From Oscillospiraceae bacterium (GTDB lineage: Bacteria > Bacillota > Clostridia > Oscillospirales > Oscillospiraceae): 64,000 nt of DNA. Both the position numbers and the translations under genes were made by a program. How positions within the stretch are numbered: the first letter of the stretch is position 1; every line of letters starts with the position of its first letter. Shown here in pieces: positions 48,747 through 58,151 of this stretch. The DNA lies in assembly GCA_016286665.1 (NCBI GenBank), contig JAEETX010000002.1:27128-91127 (forward strand), given 5' to 3'. Under the pieces are notes generated by a model, which was given only the letters and a program-made list of their open reading frames with translations, was not told the origin of the DNA and did no database searches.

Positions 48747-51140
48747 TTATTCCACGGTGAATTCCAGTTCCTTTTCCTGGCCGAAAGCCCGGACGCGCAG
48801 GAGCGCGCGGCCCTTTTGCCCGACGGTGCGGAGCCATACGCCCGCCGCTCCGCCCCGCAGGGGGATGCAGTCGGGCCCTATGATCTCCAGCGGTCCTTCC
48901 ACCTCCAGATGCAGGGCGTCGGATGCGTAGACCAGCAGGTTGTCGTTCTGGTCCTCGGCGCGGATGCGCACCTCCGCTGCGTCCCACATGCCTTCCTCCT
49001 GAAGGGTCGTCCGGTCCGCCAGCAGCCTGAAGGATACGCTGTGCACCGGCTCCTTCACGACCGAAGCCGCAACCAGGCCCTTTTTCATGGCCTCGAAGCG
49101 GTAGACGGGTCCGCCAGCCAGGGGCGCGTAATAGCGAGCTTTCAGCTGCTCGGCGCGCTCCTTTGTGACGCCGTATTTCCGTTTCAGGTTCCGCAGGAGG
49201 GTGGAAACGTCCTCTCCCCGCTTTTCCGCAGCCCACAGGAGATGCACGTGCTCCGCCGCCTCGGGGGAAAGGCCCTCCTTCTCCATCAGCTCCGGTCCGG
49301 CGAAATCGTCGATGCACACCGGCGGATGGGGCAGATGGGGAAAGCGCTCCTTATCCGGGAAGAATTCCCGCAGGAAGACCCCGTTGCGGAACAGGCGGAC
49401 GCTGCCTGCATTGGTGAAGGCCCAGATTTCGTTCAGCTCGGAGGCGGGCCAATCGCCCTTATCCAGGCTGCCGCTGACCTCCAGCACGGGAACATCCTCC
49501 TGCTGGGAGGCGTAGACCGCCGCGGCCGGCTTGGGATTGCGGAACATATCCATGACGCCGTGGTAGCAGATGCGGTCGCCGGAGCCGAAATTCTGGTGGG
49601 TGTTGTAGTCGAAAGCGCACCAGCCGATGCAGCCGGAAATGCCCGCAAGGCCGTACATGGCGTTCAGCACCGCCGCATGCCGCAGCGCGTGGGCCGTGCG
49701 ATGGGGTTCGTCGTCGAAGCTCTTGGTGGGAAACATGTGGCCGTTGAACTCCGTCACCAGATAGGGGGCGCGGAGATCGTCCACGACCTGGCTCTTTTCC
49801 GCCAGGCCGGGATTGTTCCCCCGGTGGATGAAATCATTATAGGTATATACGTCCTCCAGCAGGTGACTGTGGCGGAAGCAGCGGACGCCGCCCGTCTGCC
49901 GGCCGGGGTCCAGGGCATGGGCAAGCTCATTCGTCTTTCGGTAAAGCCCGTCGTCGTCCGGCGATTCGTTGATGCGGACGCCCCAGAGGATCACGCTGGG
50001 GTGGTTCCGGTCCTGCCACACCATATCGTCCACATTCCGAAGCGCCTGCGCCTTCCAAGCTTCCCCGCCGATATGCTGCCAGCCGGGGATCTCCGTGAAG
50101 ACCAGAAGTCCCAGCTCGTCGCAGCGGTCCAGAAACGCCTGGGACTGGGGATAGTGGGAGGTGCGCACGATGTTCAGGCCCAGCTCCCGGCGAAGGATCT
50201 CCGCGTCGCGGCGCTGCACGCTGTCGGGCATGGCGTAGCCCGCATAGGGGAAGGACTGGTGCCGGTCGAGCCCCCGGAGGATCAGCTTTTCACCGTTGAG
50301 ATAGAAGCCGTCGGCGCGGAACTGCGCATCCCGGAAGCCGAAGCGGACGCTGCGCTCATCCAGCGCCGCCCCCTGACCGTCCAGCAGGACCGCCGTCAGG
50401 GTGTAGAGGTTCGGTTCCTCTGTGCTCCAGCGCTTCACGCCGGGGCAGGCGAGCTTCACGCGCCGGCGGCGGCACTCCTCCCCTTTCACCGGAAGTCCGG
50501 CGGGCAGGGGCAGAACGCTTTCCTCCGCGTCGGAGAGGGTCGTTTTTTCCTCGGCAACGATATTTCCCCCGGTGTCGGTGAGGCGCAGCAGCACCTGCTC
50601 GGCGCTGCCCACGTCGACGAGCTCCGCGACGGCGGTTTCGCCTTCGGTATGTACAAACAGGTCCGCAAGGAAGCTGGGCCCTGCGAGGATCAGGCGGCAG
50701 CCCCGGTAGACGCCCTGATAGGTGAGATAGTCGATCTCATTGCCGAAGGGGGGCTGGTCCAGGCTCTCCCGGGAATCCAGCTCCAGGGCCAGGAGGTTTT
50801 CCCCTTCCCGCGCGTGGGCGGTGAGCTCGGCGGTAAAGGCGGTGTAGCCGCAGCTGTGCTCCAGAAGGACTTCGCCGTTGAAAAGGAGCCGGCTGCGCTG
50901 GGCCGCCCCGTCGAACTGCACGAAAAGGCGGCGTCCCCCCTCCAGGGGCGGCAGACGCAGCCGTTTCCTGTAGCCGGCGAGGAACTGGTAATCCAGCTCC
51001 TCCGTGTAGTTATAGGGCAGTATGGCGCCGGTATGGGGCAGGCGCACGGCTTCCGCCGCCGCTTCTCCCCCCTGAAAGAAAGCTTCCGTGGGCGCTTTCA
51101 TGAACTCCCAACCGTCGTTGAGGGGTGTGCTTCGGGTCAT
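48747..51140 (-). CDS. Glycoside hydrolase family 2 (beta-galactosidase/glucuronidase-like)
   Basis: LRGLDRHQSFPYAGYAMPD, NIVRTSHYPQSQAFLDRCDELGLLVFTEIPGWQ, TEFNGH nucleophile region. Confidence 0.94.
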   Translation of the reverse strand: MTRSTPLNDGWEFMKAPTEAFFQGGEAAAEAVRLPHTGAILPYNYTEELDYQFLAGYRKRLRLPPLEGGRRLFVQFDGAAQRSRLLFNGEVLLEHSCGYTAFTAELTAHAREGENLLALELDSRESLDQPPFGNEIDYLTYQGVYRGCRLILAGPSFLADLFVHTEGETAVAELVDVGSAEQVLLRLTDTGGNIVAEEKTTLSDAEESVLPLPAGLPVKGEECRRRRVKLACPGVKRWSTEEPNLYTLTAVLLDGQGAALDERSVRFGFRDAQFRADGFYLNGEKLILRGLDRHQSFPYAGYAMPDSVQRRDAEILRRELGLNIVRTSHYPQSQAFLDRCDELGLLVFTEIPGWQHIGGEAWKAQALRNVDDMVWQDRNHPSVILWGVRINESPDDDGLYRKTNELAHALDPGRQTGGVRCFRHSHLLEDVYTYNDFIHRGNNPGLAEKSQVVDDLRAPYLVTEFNGHMFPTKSFDDEPHRTAHALRHAAVLNAMYGLAGISGCIGWCAFDYNTHQNFGSGDRICYHGVMDMFRNPKPAAAVYASQQEDVPVLEVSGSLDKGDWPASELNEIWAFTNAGSVRLFRNGVFLREFFPDKERFPHLPHPPVCIDDFAGPELMEKEGLSPEAAEHVHLLWAAEKRGEDVSTLLRNLKRKYGVTKERAEQLKARYYAPLAGGPVYRFEAMKKGLVAASVVKEPVHSVSFRLLADRTTLQEEGMWDAAEVRIRAEDQNDNLLVYASDALHLEVEGPLEIIGPDCIPLRGGAAGVWLRTVGQKGRALLRVRAFGQEKELEFTVE

Positions 51141-51144
51141 GGCT

Positions 51145-52326
51145 TCATCTCCCCGCAGTCACTTCCGTGACCGCTTCCAAAGTATAATGGTCTCGTTCCA
51201 GCAGCCGCAGCAGACGCTGAAGCTCCGGGAAATCCCCGGTCAGCAGCAGGCTGACGCTGCTGCGCGTATTCTCCAGCACGGCGGCGCATTCGGCAGCGGA
51301 CGCAAGCGGCGCTTCCCCCCGCAGGAGGCACAGTCCCGTTTCGCCCCAGCTTTCGACAGTCTCTTCCTCGAAGCCCACGGCGCAGCAGAGCAGGGATGCG
51401 CACATGGCGGTATCCCCCATGGCCCGGCGGAAGCCGTCGAATTCCTCCGCAGGAGAGGTCAGCACGCGCAGGCCGACGGCGCTGCCGCTGCCCAGGATGC
51501 GCCGGGTGAGATCGGCATTCCCATAGATTTCCTCCGCCGTGGCGAAAAAGCAGGCGGGCGTATCCCCCAGCTCGTCCAGCAGCTCCGCGGTCCCGCTCCC
51601 CAATCCCAGGAAGCAGAGGCGCACTCTTACGTCGCTCCTGTCCACATTCGGGGTCGGCGTCACCTCCGGAGAGGGAGACGGGCCGGCGGTATCCGGCGTG
51701 GGCGCTGGGGATGGTTCCGGCGTCGGCGCGGGCGTGGACGTCGGCAGCGGCTGGGTGGGCGCAGGGCTCGGGGTGGTCGAGGGTAGGGGCACAGCAGTCT
51801 CCTGGCTGCCGAGATACTGATTCAGTCTAGTCTCCATCAGGGATGCGGCGGCATTGAAGAATTCCTCGTCGCTGAGGACGCTGCCCTTGGTGATGCGCAC
51901 GATATGGCGGTTTTCCCGCCGGATGTAGGAATATCCGAGGCCGAAATAGTCCGCGACGAAAAACGCGGGGACATAGGCCGTGTCATTCAGGTAAATGGCG
52001 GCGTAGCGATAGCTGTTTTCCTCCCGGTCACGGCTGTTCCCGGTGCTCATATCAAAATAGAGTTCCTTTTCCCCATCGGAAATCAGCACCGTCTGCCCGC
52101 TGCGGGAATAGTAGGCCCAGGTATCCAGGGCGCGGGTGTTGAATACGCTGCAGGGCACATAGATCAGGCTGTTGTGATTAACGGGCATGGTCTCCGCCGT
52201 CAGCTCCAGCAGCGAATTGTTGACGGCGGTGAAAAAGACCGTATCCTCGGCAAAGACGGAGGGGATCATCAGCCCCAGGGCCAGCGCTGCCAGCAGGCAA
52301 AAGCTGACCCAGCGTTTCTTGCGCAC
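51145..52326 (-). CDS. Secreted protein: copper-amine-oxidase-N-like stalk domain, Pro/Thr linker, degenerate polysaccharide-deacetylase-like C-terminus
   Basis: Signal peptide; YAAIYLNDTAYVPAFFVADYFGLGYSYIRRENRHIVRI; linker PSTTPSPAPTQPLPTSTPAPTPEPSP; GTG start 52326. Confidence 0.75.
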   Translation of the reverse strand: MRKKRWVSFCLLAALALGLMIPSVFAEDTVFFTAVNNSLLELTAETMPVNHNSLIYVPCSVFNTRALDTWAYYSRSGQTVLISDGEKELYFDMSTGNSRDREENSYRYAAIYLNDTAYVPAFFVADYFGLGYSYIRRENRHIVRITKGSVLSDEEFFNAAASLMETRLNQYLGSQETAVPLPSTTPSPAPTQPLPTSTPAPTPEPSPAPTPDTAGPSPSPEVTPTPNVDRSDVRVRLCFLGLGSGTAELLDELGDTPACFFATAEEIYGNADLTRRILGSGSAVGLRVLTSPAEEFDGFRRAMGDTAMCASLLCCAVGFEEETVESWGETGLCLLRGEAPLASAAECAAVLENTRSSVSLLLTGDFPELQRLLRLLERDHYTLEAVTEVTAGR

Positions 52327-52371
52327 AGTGCCGTCCCCCCTTTTGTGCGGGACAAGGAGGCTCCCTGTCCC
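52327..52371 (-). repeat. GTCCC-type hairpin, possibly REP-like
   Basis: Minus strand GGGACAGGGAGCCTCCTTGTCCCGCACAAAAGGGGGGACGGCAC; GGGACA...TGTCCC stem. Confidence 0.35.
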
Positions 52372-52400
52372 CGAATGAACACTTCGATGTTGATGATGGA

Positions 52401-54236
52401 TCAGAACTTATTGAGCTCCTCCACCGATTCATCCAGCTTTTCTCTCCGGAACTGGTTCTGATAGAGCTCCCAATAGCGGCCCTTTTTTGCCATAAGCTCC
52501 TTATGACTGCCCTGCTCCAGCACCTTGCCGCCGTCGATGACCAGGATGCGGTCGGCATTGCGCACGGTACTGAGGCGGTGGGCGATGATGAAGCTGGTCC
52601 GGCCCCGCAGCAGCTTGTCCGCGGCGGCCTGGATGCGCTGCTCCGTCTCCGTGTCGATGGAGCTGGTGGCCTCGTCCAGCACGAAGATGGCAGGGTCCGC
52701 CAGGATGGCGCGGGCAAAGGAAATGAGCTGCTTCTGCCCGGTGGACATGTTGCTGCCTCCCTCGCCGGCGTCGGTATCGTAGCCTTTTTCCAGCTTCCGG
52801 ATGAATTCGTCGGCCCCCACCAGCTTCGCCGCTTCCTTCACTTCCTCGTCGGTAGCCTCCAGGCGGCCGTAGCGGATGTTTTCCAGGATACTGCCGGAGA
52901 AAAGATGGGGCGTCTGGAGCACATAGCCCAGATTAGACTGGAGCCAGATCTGGCTCCGCTCCCGGTAGTCGACCCCGTCGATGCGGATGGTCCCCTCCCT
53001 GGGCTCGTAGAAGCGGCAGGCCAGGTTGACGATGGTGGATTTGCCGCCGCCGGTCTCCCCCACCAGGGCGATGTTCTCTCCGGCTTTCACATGGAGGTTG
53101 AAGTCGGTCAGCACCGGCTCCCCCTCCAGATACCAGAAGGACACATGATCGAAATCCACATCGCCCCGGATCTTCTCCCAGTTTTCCTTTTTCGGGTGGA
53201 AGAAATCGCCGTATTTTTCGATGGCTTCCGGGCTGTCCTCGATCTCGCTGACGCTCACCAGCACGTCCGCCACGCGCTCCGCCGCGGCCTGGCAGGACTG
53301 GAAGTCCGAGAAGATGCCGGCAAAATTGCGGATAGGCTCGAACATCATGTTGCCGATGTTCAGGAAGAAATTCAGGGTGCCGATGGTGAGGACGCCGTGC
53401 TGCACGTCGTGGCCGCCGGCGATGAGGACAAAGCCGGAGACCAGGCTGATGACCAGGCTGGCCAGGGGCATATAGATGGCGGAGATGGTGGCCGAGCGCA
53501 TGGACGCCCGGTACATATCCCGCGTCTGGATGTTGAATTCCTCGTTGTTCAGGCTTTCCCGGTTCAGGGTCTTGCTGGTCTGCGCCCCCATGATCCCCTC
53601 GTTGACGCTGGAGGTGATCATGCTGTTGAGCTTTCTGGTCTTTCGCTGGTAGCTGAGGATCTTTTTCTGGAACCAGACGGAAAGGACGGCCACCACCGGC
53701 ACGGCGACAATGGTGATGAGGGCCAGCTTCATGTTCACCAGGAACATGGCAAGGAGGCTCGCCACCACCGCCATGATGCCCCAGCCCAGATCGATGCAGG
53801 TCCAGGAGATCATTTCCGTGATGCGGCCGATATCCCCCGTGAGGCGGGAGATCAGGTGGCCGGTGCTGGTCTTGTCGAAATAGCTGAAGCTCATGCCCTG
53901 GAGCCGGGTATAGGCGGCCTCCCGCACGTCGGCGGTGAGGTTGGCTTCCAGATGACCGGCGGCCCGGCAGTAGATCATGGTCAGGACCGCCATGAGGACC
54001 TGCAGGCCCAGGGCGGCGAAAGCGAACAGGCCCAGATGCTCCCGGCTGCCGGGGATCATGAAGCCGTCGATGGCCCAGCGGGACATGAAGGACATGGCCG
54101 TGTCGATGATGCCGGCCACCATGCCGCCGCCCAGGATGATCACAAAGGATTTCCGCCGGTTGGCGGCAAAGGAGAGGATGGTGCGCCAGGTTTTGGGGTT
54201 GATCTTCTTGCCTTCGTAATCGGTATCTTCGTTCAC
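52401..54236 (-). CDS. ABC exporter half-transporter (TMD-NBD)
   Basis: Walker A GETGGGKSTI, signature NMSTGQKQLISFARAIL, Walker B IFVLDEATSSID. Confidence 0.96.
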   Translation of the reverse strand: MNEDTDYEGKKINPKTWRTILSFAANRRKSFVIILGGGMVAGIIDTAMSFMSRWAIDGFMIPGSREHLGLFAFAALGLQVLMAVLTMIYCRAAGHLEANLTADVREAAYTRLQGMSFSYFDKTSTGHLISRLTGDIGRITEMISWTCIDLGWGIMAVVASLLAMFLVNMKLALITIVAVPVVAVLSVWFQKKILSYQRKTRKLNSMITSSVNEGIMGAQTSKTLNRESLNNEEFNIQTRDMYRASMRSATISAIYMPLASLVISLVSGFVLIAGGHDVQHGVLTIGTLNFFLNIGNMMFEPIRNFAGIFSDFQSCQAAAERVADVLVSVSEIEDSPEAIEKYGDFFHPKKENWEKIRGDVDFDHVSFWYLEGEPVLTDFNLHVKAGENIALVGETGGGKSTIVNLACRFYEPREGTIRIDGVDYRERSQIWLQSNLGYVLQTPHLFSGSILENIRYGRLEATDEEVKEAAKLVGADEFIRKLEKGYDTDAGEGGSNMSTGQKQLISFARAILADPAIFVLDEATSSIDTETEQRIQAAADKLLRGRTSFIIAHRLSTVRNADRILVIDGGKVLEQGSHKELMAKKGRYWELYQNQFRREKLDESVEELNKF

Positions 54237-56044
54237 GCGCCCTCACCTCCTTCCACAGCAGCACTCTGGATGTCGAAGGTGCGGCGGTAGATGCTGTCGG
54301 GAATGGCCATCAGCTCCTCGTGGGTGCCCTCCTCCGCCACGCGCCCGCCCTTCAGCACGAAGATGCGGTCCGCTTCCATGAGGGTGGTGACACGGTGGGA
54401 GATGATGATGGTGGTTACCCCCTGCCGCCGGGTGCGCAGAGCCTGCCGGATGGCGGCGTCGGTGCGGGTATCCACGGCGGAAAGGGAATCGTCGAAAATG
54501 AGCATGTCGCTCTCGCCGGTGAGGGCGCGGGCGATGGCGATGCGCTGCTTCTGGCCGCCGGAAAGGGTGACGCCCCGCTCTCCCACGACGGTGTCATACC
54601 CTTCCTCGAATTCCATGATATCGTCGTGGACGCAGGCGTCCTTTGCCGCGGCCTCCGCCAGCGCCCGGTCCGGCTGCTTATCCCGGATGCCGATGTTTTG
54701 GAGGATGCTTCTGGAATAGAGGAAGGGCTCCTGCAGGACGATGCCGATGCGCGTCCGCAGCCAGGATTTGCGGATATTCCGGATATCCGTCCCGCCCACG
54801 GTGATGCTGCCGGAGCCGGCCTCATAGAGCCGCTGCAGCAGCAGCGTGAGAGTGCTCTTGCCGCTGCCGGTGCCGCCCAGGATCGCCACGGTGCTGCCGC
54901 CGGGGATGTGCATATCCAGATGGTCCAGTACCGGCGTCGTGCCATAGGCGAAGGACACGTCCCGGAAGTCCACGTCGCCCCGGAGAACGGGGGTCTCCCC
55001 CTCCTCCAGGTCTTCTTCCTCCTCCGCCCGGAGGACCTCCTCCAGACGGCCGACGGCCACCATGGTGCGGCTCAGCTGGCTCAGCACCCGGCCAAAGCCG
55101 CGGATGGGCCAGAAGAAGGTGTAGACATAGCTGAGAAAGACGGTAAACTGGCCGATGGTCAGGTTCCCTTTCAGGGACAGGAGGATGCCCGCCACCAGCA
55201 CCGCCGCGAACTCGACGCCGCAGAGAAGGTCCAGCGTCGCCCACAGGGAAGCAAAGGAGTTATTCACCTTCAGGAGCATCTGCCGGTTTTCGTCGTTGGC
55301 CTTCCGGAATTTATCCAGCTCAAAGCGGGAGCGGCCGAAGGCCCGCACGACGCGGATGCCGGTCACATTTTCCTGCATGACGGTGAACAGTCTGCCCTCC
55401 GCCTCCTCCTGCGATTCCAGCAGCTTGTGGATGCGCAGGTGGAACAGGACGCTGACGGCGGCCACGGGGATCACCATGCCGATGGTGATGAAGGCCAGGG
55501 TGTTGTTGATGGTGAACATGACGGCGGCGCCCACCAGGACCATGAGGATCGTCCGCACGAATTCCAGCAGGACGCCGGAATTGAAGCGGCGGACCGTGTC
55601 CACATCGGTGGTGGCCCGCTGGATGATGTCGCCGGTCTGGCTGGCGGCATGCCAGCGGTAGGGCAGACGCTGGATATGGGCAAAGAGCCTGTCCCGCAGG
55701 ACCCGTACGCTGCCCTCCCCCGCCCGGGTGTTGAGCCGGGTGCGGGCAAAGCGCACCACGCCGGAAATGGCCGTCATGCCCAGCATGGCGGCGGCCATGA
55801 TCCACAGGTTGCGGCGGATGACCTCCACGCCCCCCACCATGGGCACGAACCAGCGGAAATACCACGCCACGTTCACGGGCTTCGTATCCAGCACGGAGTC
55901 GATGGTGATGGAAAGGACCAGGGGGGAAACAAAGCCGATGACCAGCTCCGCGGCCATCAGCAGGAAGCTCAGGATAATGGGGATGCGGAATCCCCTGGTA
56001 TAGCCCAGGAGCGCGCGAAAGCGCCCCCGAGGATGGGGCTGCAT
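54233..56044 (-). CDS. ABC exporter half-transporter (TMD-NBD), partner of the previous gene
   Basis: Walker A GGTGSGKSTL, signature TLSGGQKQRIAIARAL, LIFDDSLSAVD (D where E is usual). Start 56044. Confidence 0.96.
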   Translation of the reverse strand: MQPHPRGRFRALLGYTRGFRIPIILSFLLMAAELVIGFVSPLVLSITIDSVLDTKPVNVAWYFRWFVPMVGGVEVIRRNLWIMAAAMLGMTAISGVVRFARTRLNTRAGEGSVRVLRDRLFAHIQRLPYRWHAASQTGDIIQRATTDVDTVRRFNSGVLLEFVRTILMVLVGAAVMFTINNTLAFITIGMVIPVAAVSVLFHLRIHKLLESQEEAEGRLFTVMQENVTGIRVVRAFGRSRFELDKFRKANDENRQMLLKVNNSFASLWATLDLLCGVEFAAVLVAGILLSLKGNLTIGQFTVFLSYVYTFFWPIRGFGRVLSQLSRTMVAVGRLEEVLRAEEEEDLEEGETPVLRGDVDFRDVSFAYGTTPVLDHLDMHIPGGSTVAILGGTGSGKSTLTLLLQRLYEAGSGSITVGGTDIRNIRKSWLRTRIGIVLQEPFLYSRSILQNIGIRDKQPDRALAEAAAKDACVHDDIMEFEEGYDTVVGERGVTLSGGQKQRIAIARALTGESDMLIFDDSLSAVDTRTDAAIRQALRTRRQGVTTIIISHRVTTLMEADRIFVLKGGRVAEEGTHEELMAIPDSIYRRTFDIQSAAVEGGEGA

Positions 56045-56131
56045 AGGAACACACCTCAATTCCGGTTCGTCAGGGAGGCCGGGAACCGGTCTTCCCTTTT
56101 CTCAAACGCAAACAAATACGGATTGTACCTG

Positions 56132-56160
56132 ATTATAGTCGATGCTTCCGCATTTTGCAA
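56132..56160 (-). promoter_or_regulatory. Candidate promoter of the ABC exporter operon
   Basis: Minus strand TTGCAA - 17 bp - TATAAT. Confidence 0.7.
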
Positions 56161-56178
56161 GAGCGGGACGCACAGAAA

Positions 56179-56203
56179 GGGGACGGGCTTGAAGCCCGCC
56201 CCC
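56179..56203 (-). terminator. Terminator of the 56222-58105 gene
   Basis: Minus strand GGGGGCGGGCTTCAAGCCCGTCCCC followed by TTT. Confidence 0.65.
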
Positions 56204-56221
56204 GATTCACGCGATCCTCCG

Positions 56222-58105
56222 TCAGCCGGTAACGGTCACGTTGACGTTGATCCGTTCGAACGTCTTTATGCTGTCGCCTTCTTTTTCCTCGCTGATCCAA
56301 ATCCAGACGGAGCAGCTTCCATACCCGACCGCCGTGATGGACAGGTCGATGTAATCATCGGCCCAGTCGCCCCACTCCAGATCAAGCACGTCGTCCGCCG
56401 AAGGCTGATTGTTTATATACACGTAGTCAAACGACGGTCCGGCGATTTCCACGCAGCAGCGCAGCTTCAGGGTTTCCCCTTTCTTCATGCGGAGGCTGGT
56501 GGAGTCCACGGTCAGCTTGTATTTGTCCTTGACGACGGTGACGGTGCAGGCTGCGGCCAGTCCGCTTTCGGTCTCGGCGGTCACCACGGCGGTCCCTGCA
56601 GCAAGCGCAGTAAGATTCCCTTCGCCGTCCACGGTCAGCACGCTTTCATCGCTGCTGGACCAGTCGACGTATTCCTCCGGGGCGTTAGCAGGCAGGAAAA
56701 ACCTTTCGAGGCTATACGCGTCCCCTGCTGCCAGGGTCAGTTCTCCTTCGCTGAGGGCCAGTTCCGTTGCCGCAGGGTATTCCACCACGGTATTGGCGAT
56801 CCTTTTTCCCTCGGACAGGTCATAGGTGTAATCCGTACGGTAGTTGTATTCGCTGCCGGTGCAGGTCTCGCACAGGATATTTCCCTGGTCGTCATAGGTA
56901 TATTCGATCACATATTCCTCGTCGGGGCTGTCGTATTCCTCCTGCAGAAGCCGTCCGAGGGCGTCATAGGTGTAATACGTGGAGAAAAGATCGGCGCCGT
57001 CATAATAGACATAACTCAGCTCCCGGCCTTCTTCATTATAAGTATAGGTGGTATCCGTGTCCCAGTCGGAGCTGTCATTGTGGCAGTTCAGCAAATTGCC
57101 GCGTTCGTCATATGTATAGGTTGTGACGGAGTGGTATTCCTCATAATCGAAGGTTTCCGTCGCCAGCAGTCCGTAAGCATACGTATATTCATAGACGGAC
57201 ACGCCGTAGGGGGAAACGCTTTCGTATCTGATCTTCTGCCCGTCTTCGTCATAGGTATAGATTTCCTCCGCGTCGCCGTTTTCGGTCATATCCGTGCCCC
57301 CGGAAACGGTCGTCTTTTTGACCAGCAGGCCCCACTTGTCGTATTCGCTGGTGGTGGTATGGTAATTCTCCCAGACTTCTCCGTCATATTCCGAGTGATA
57401 CCGGTATGTGTTCTGCGTCTCATAGCCCAGCTCATTGTAGGAGTATTCGTAACTCTCCGTATAGCCGCCGTAATCGTAGAACGCGCTGAGGATGTTGCCG
57501 AATTCGTCATAAGTGGTTACGGAGCGCTCGTTCCTGCCGTTGTTGCCGGTGATGAAGGACTCCTCCGTGCGCCATGGCAAGGGTTCGCAGTACGCGCGGC
57601 TGATGATGATGGCGGTGTTGCTCTCCTTGTCATAGTCCACCTGGAAGCCCAGGGCGTCCCCCAGGTCACGGAGCTTGTAGAAGTTGTTGCCCTCCAGCTT
57701 GTAAGCGCTCAGGTCGCTGCGCTCCACGCCGTTGATGAACAGCTTGTCCGCACCGGGAGCCGCCGAAGCGCTCTTGTCCCCGAAGCTCAGGTCCAGCTCC
57801 GTTCCGTCGGGCGCATATTCTTCTCCCGTGACGATGGATATGCATTTGTTCTCCCCGTCCCAATTCACGGAAAACCGGCTGCCGGTGCCGCTCAGCACCA
57901 TGGCGATATCCCGCAGCTTGAAATAGTTGGAGCCGTCGATGTTGTACTTCTCACACGCAATGCGCTTCCCGTCCGCCCGCAGGTTCTGGGGCGACATGAC
58001 CACCTTTGCCTCAGCCGCGAACGCCCCGGCCGGAAGAACGGACAGCGCCAAAAAAAGGACCAGAAGGATGCTCAGTGCTCGTTTCATGCTCGTCTTTCCT
58101 TTCAA
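56222..58105 (-). CDS. Secreted protein with two stalk-like domains, YD-type repeats, and a BIG2-like Ig domain
   Basis: Signal peptide; KYNIDGSNYFKLRDIAMVLSGTGSRFSVNWD; repeats TYDERGNLL, TYNEEGRELSY, TYDALGRLLQE, TYDDQGNIL; VDWSSSDESVLTVDGEGNLTALAAGTAVVTA. Start may be 58087. Confidence 0.85.
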   Translation of the reverse strand: MKGKTSMKRALSILLVLFLALSVLPAGAFAAEAKVVMSPQNLRADGKRIACEKYNIDGSNYFKLRDIAMVLSGTGSRFSVNWDGENKCISIVTGEEYAPDGTELDLSFGDKSASAAPGADKLFINGVERSDLSAYKLEGNNFYKLRDLGDALGFQVDYDKESNTAIIISRAYCEPLPWRTEESFITGNNGRNERSVTTYDEFGNILSAFYDYGGYTESYEYSYNELGYETQNTYRYHSEYDGEVWENYHTTTSEYDKWGLLVKKTTVSGGTDMTENGDAEEIYTYDEDGQKIRYESVSPYGVSVYEYTYAYGLLATETFDYEEYHSVTTYTYDERGNLLNCHNDSSDWDTDTTYTYNEEGRELSYVYYDGADLFSTYYTYDALGRLLQEEYDSPDEEYVIEYTYDDQGNILCETCTGSEYNYRTDYTYDLSEGKRIANTVVEYPAATELALSEGELTLAAGDAYSLERFFLPANAPEEYVDWSSSDESVLTVDGEGNLTALAAGTAVVTAETESGLAAACTVTVVKDKYKLTVDSTSLRMKKGETLKLRCCVEIAGPSFDYVYINNQPSADDVLDLEWGDWADDYIDLSITAVGYGSCSVWIWISEEKEGDSIKTFERINVNVTVTG

Positions 58106-58110
58106 TAAAA

Positions 58111-58140
58111 GTCCGAGGCAGCCTTTCGGCTGCCTCAGAC
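58111..58140 (-). terminator. Terminator of the 58152-59618 gene
   Basis: Minus strand GTCTGAGGCAGCC-GAAA-GGCTGCCTCGGAC then TTTTATT. Confidence 0.8.
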
Positions 58141-58151
58141 ATTATGTACGA

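Noticed and set aside
51655-51795. Tandem-like CCGGGGC/PT-rich nucleotide pattern as a CRISPR or VNTR
   Set aside because: It encodes a Pro/Thr/Ser linker with irregular units; no regular repeat-spacer structure.
54320-58108. 1262-aa plus-strand ORF opposite the ABC exporter and a YD gene
   Set aside because: Same codon-bias artefact; crosses an intergenic region and terminator of real minus-strand genes.
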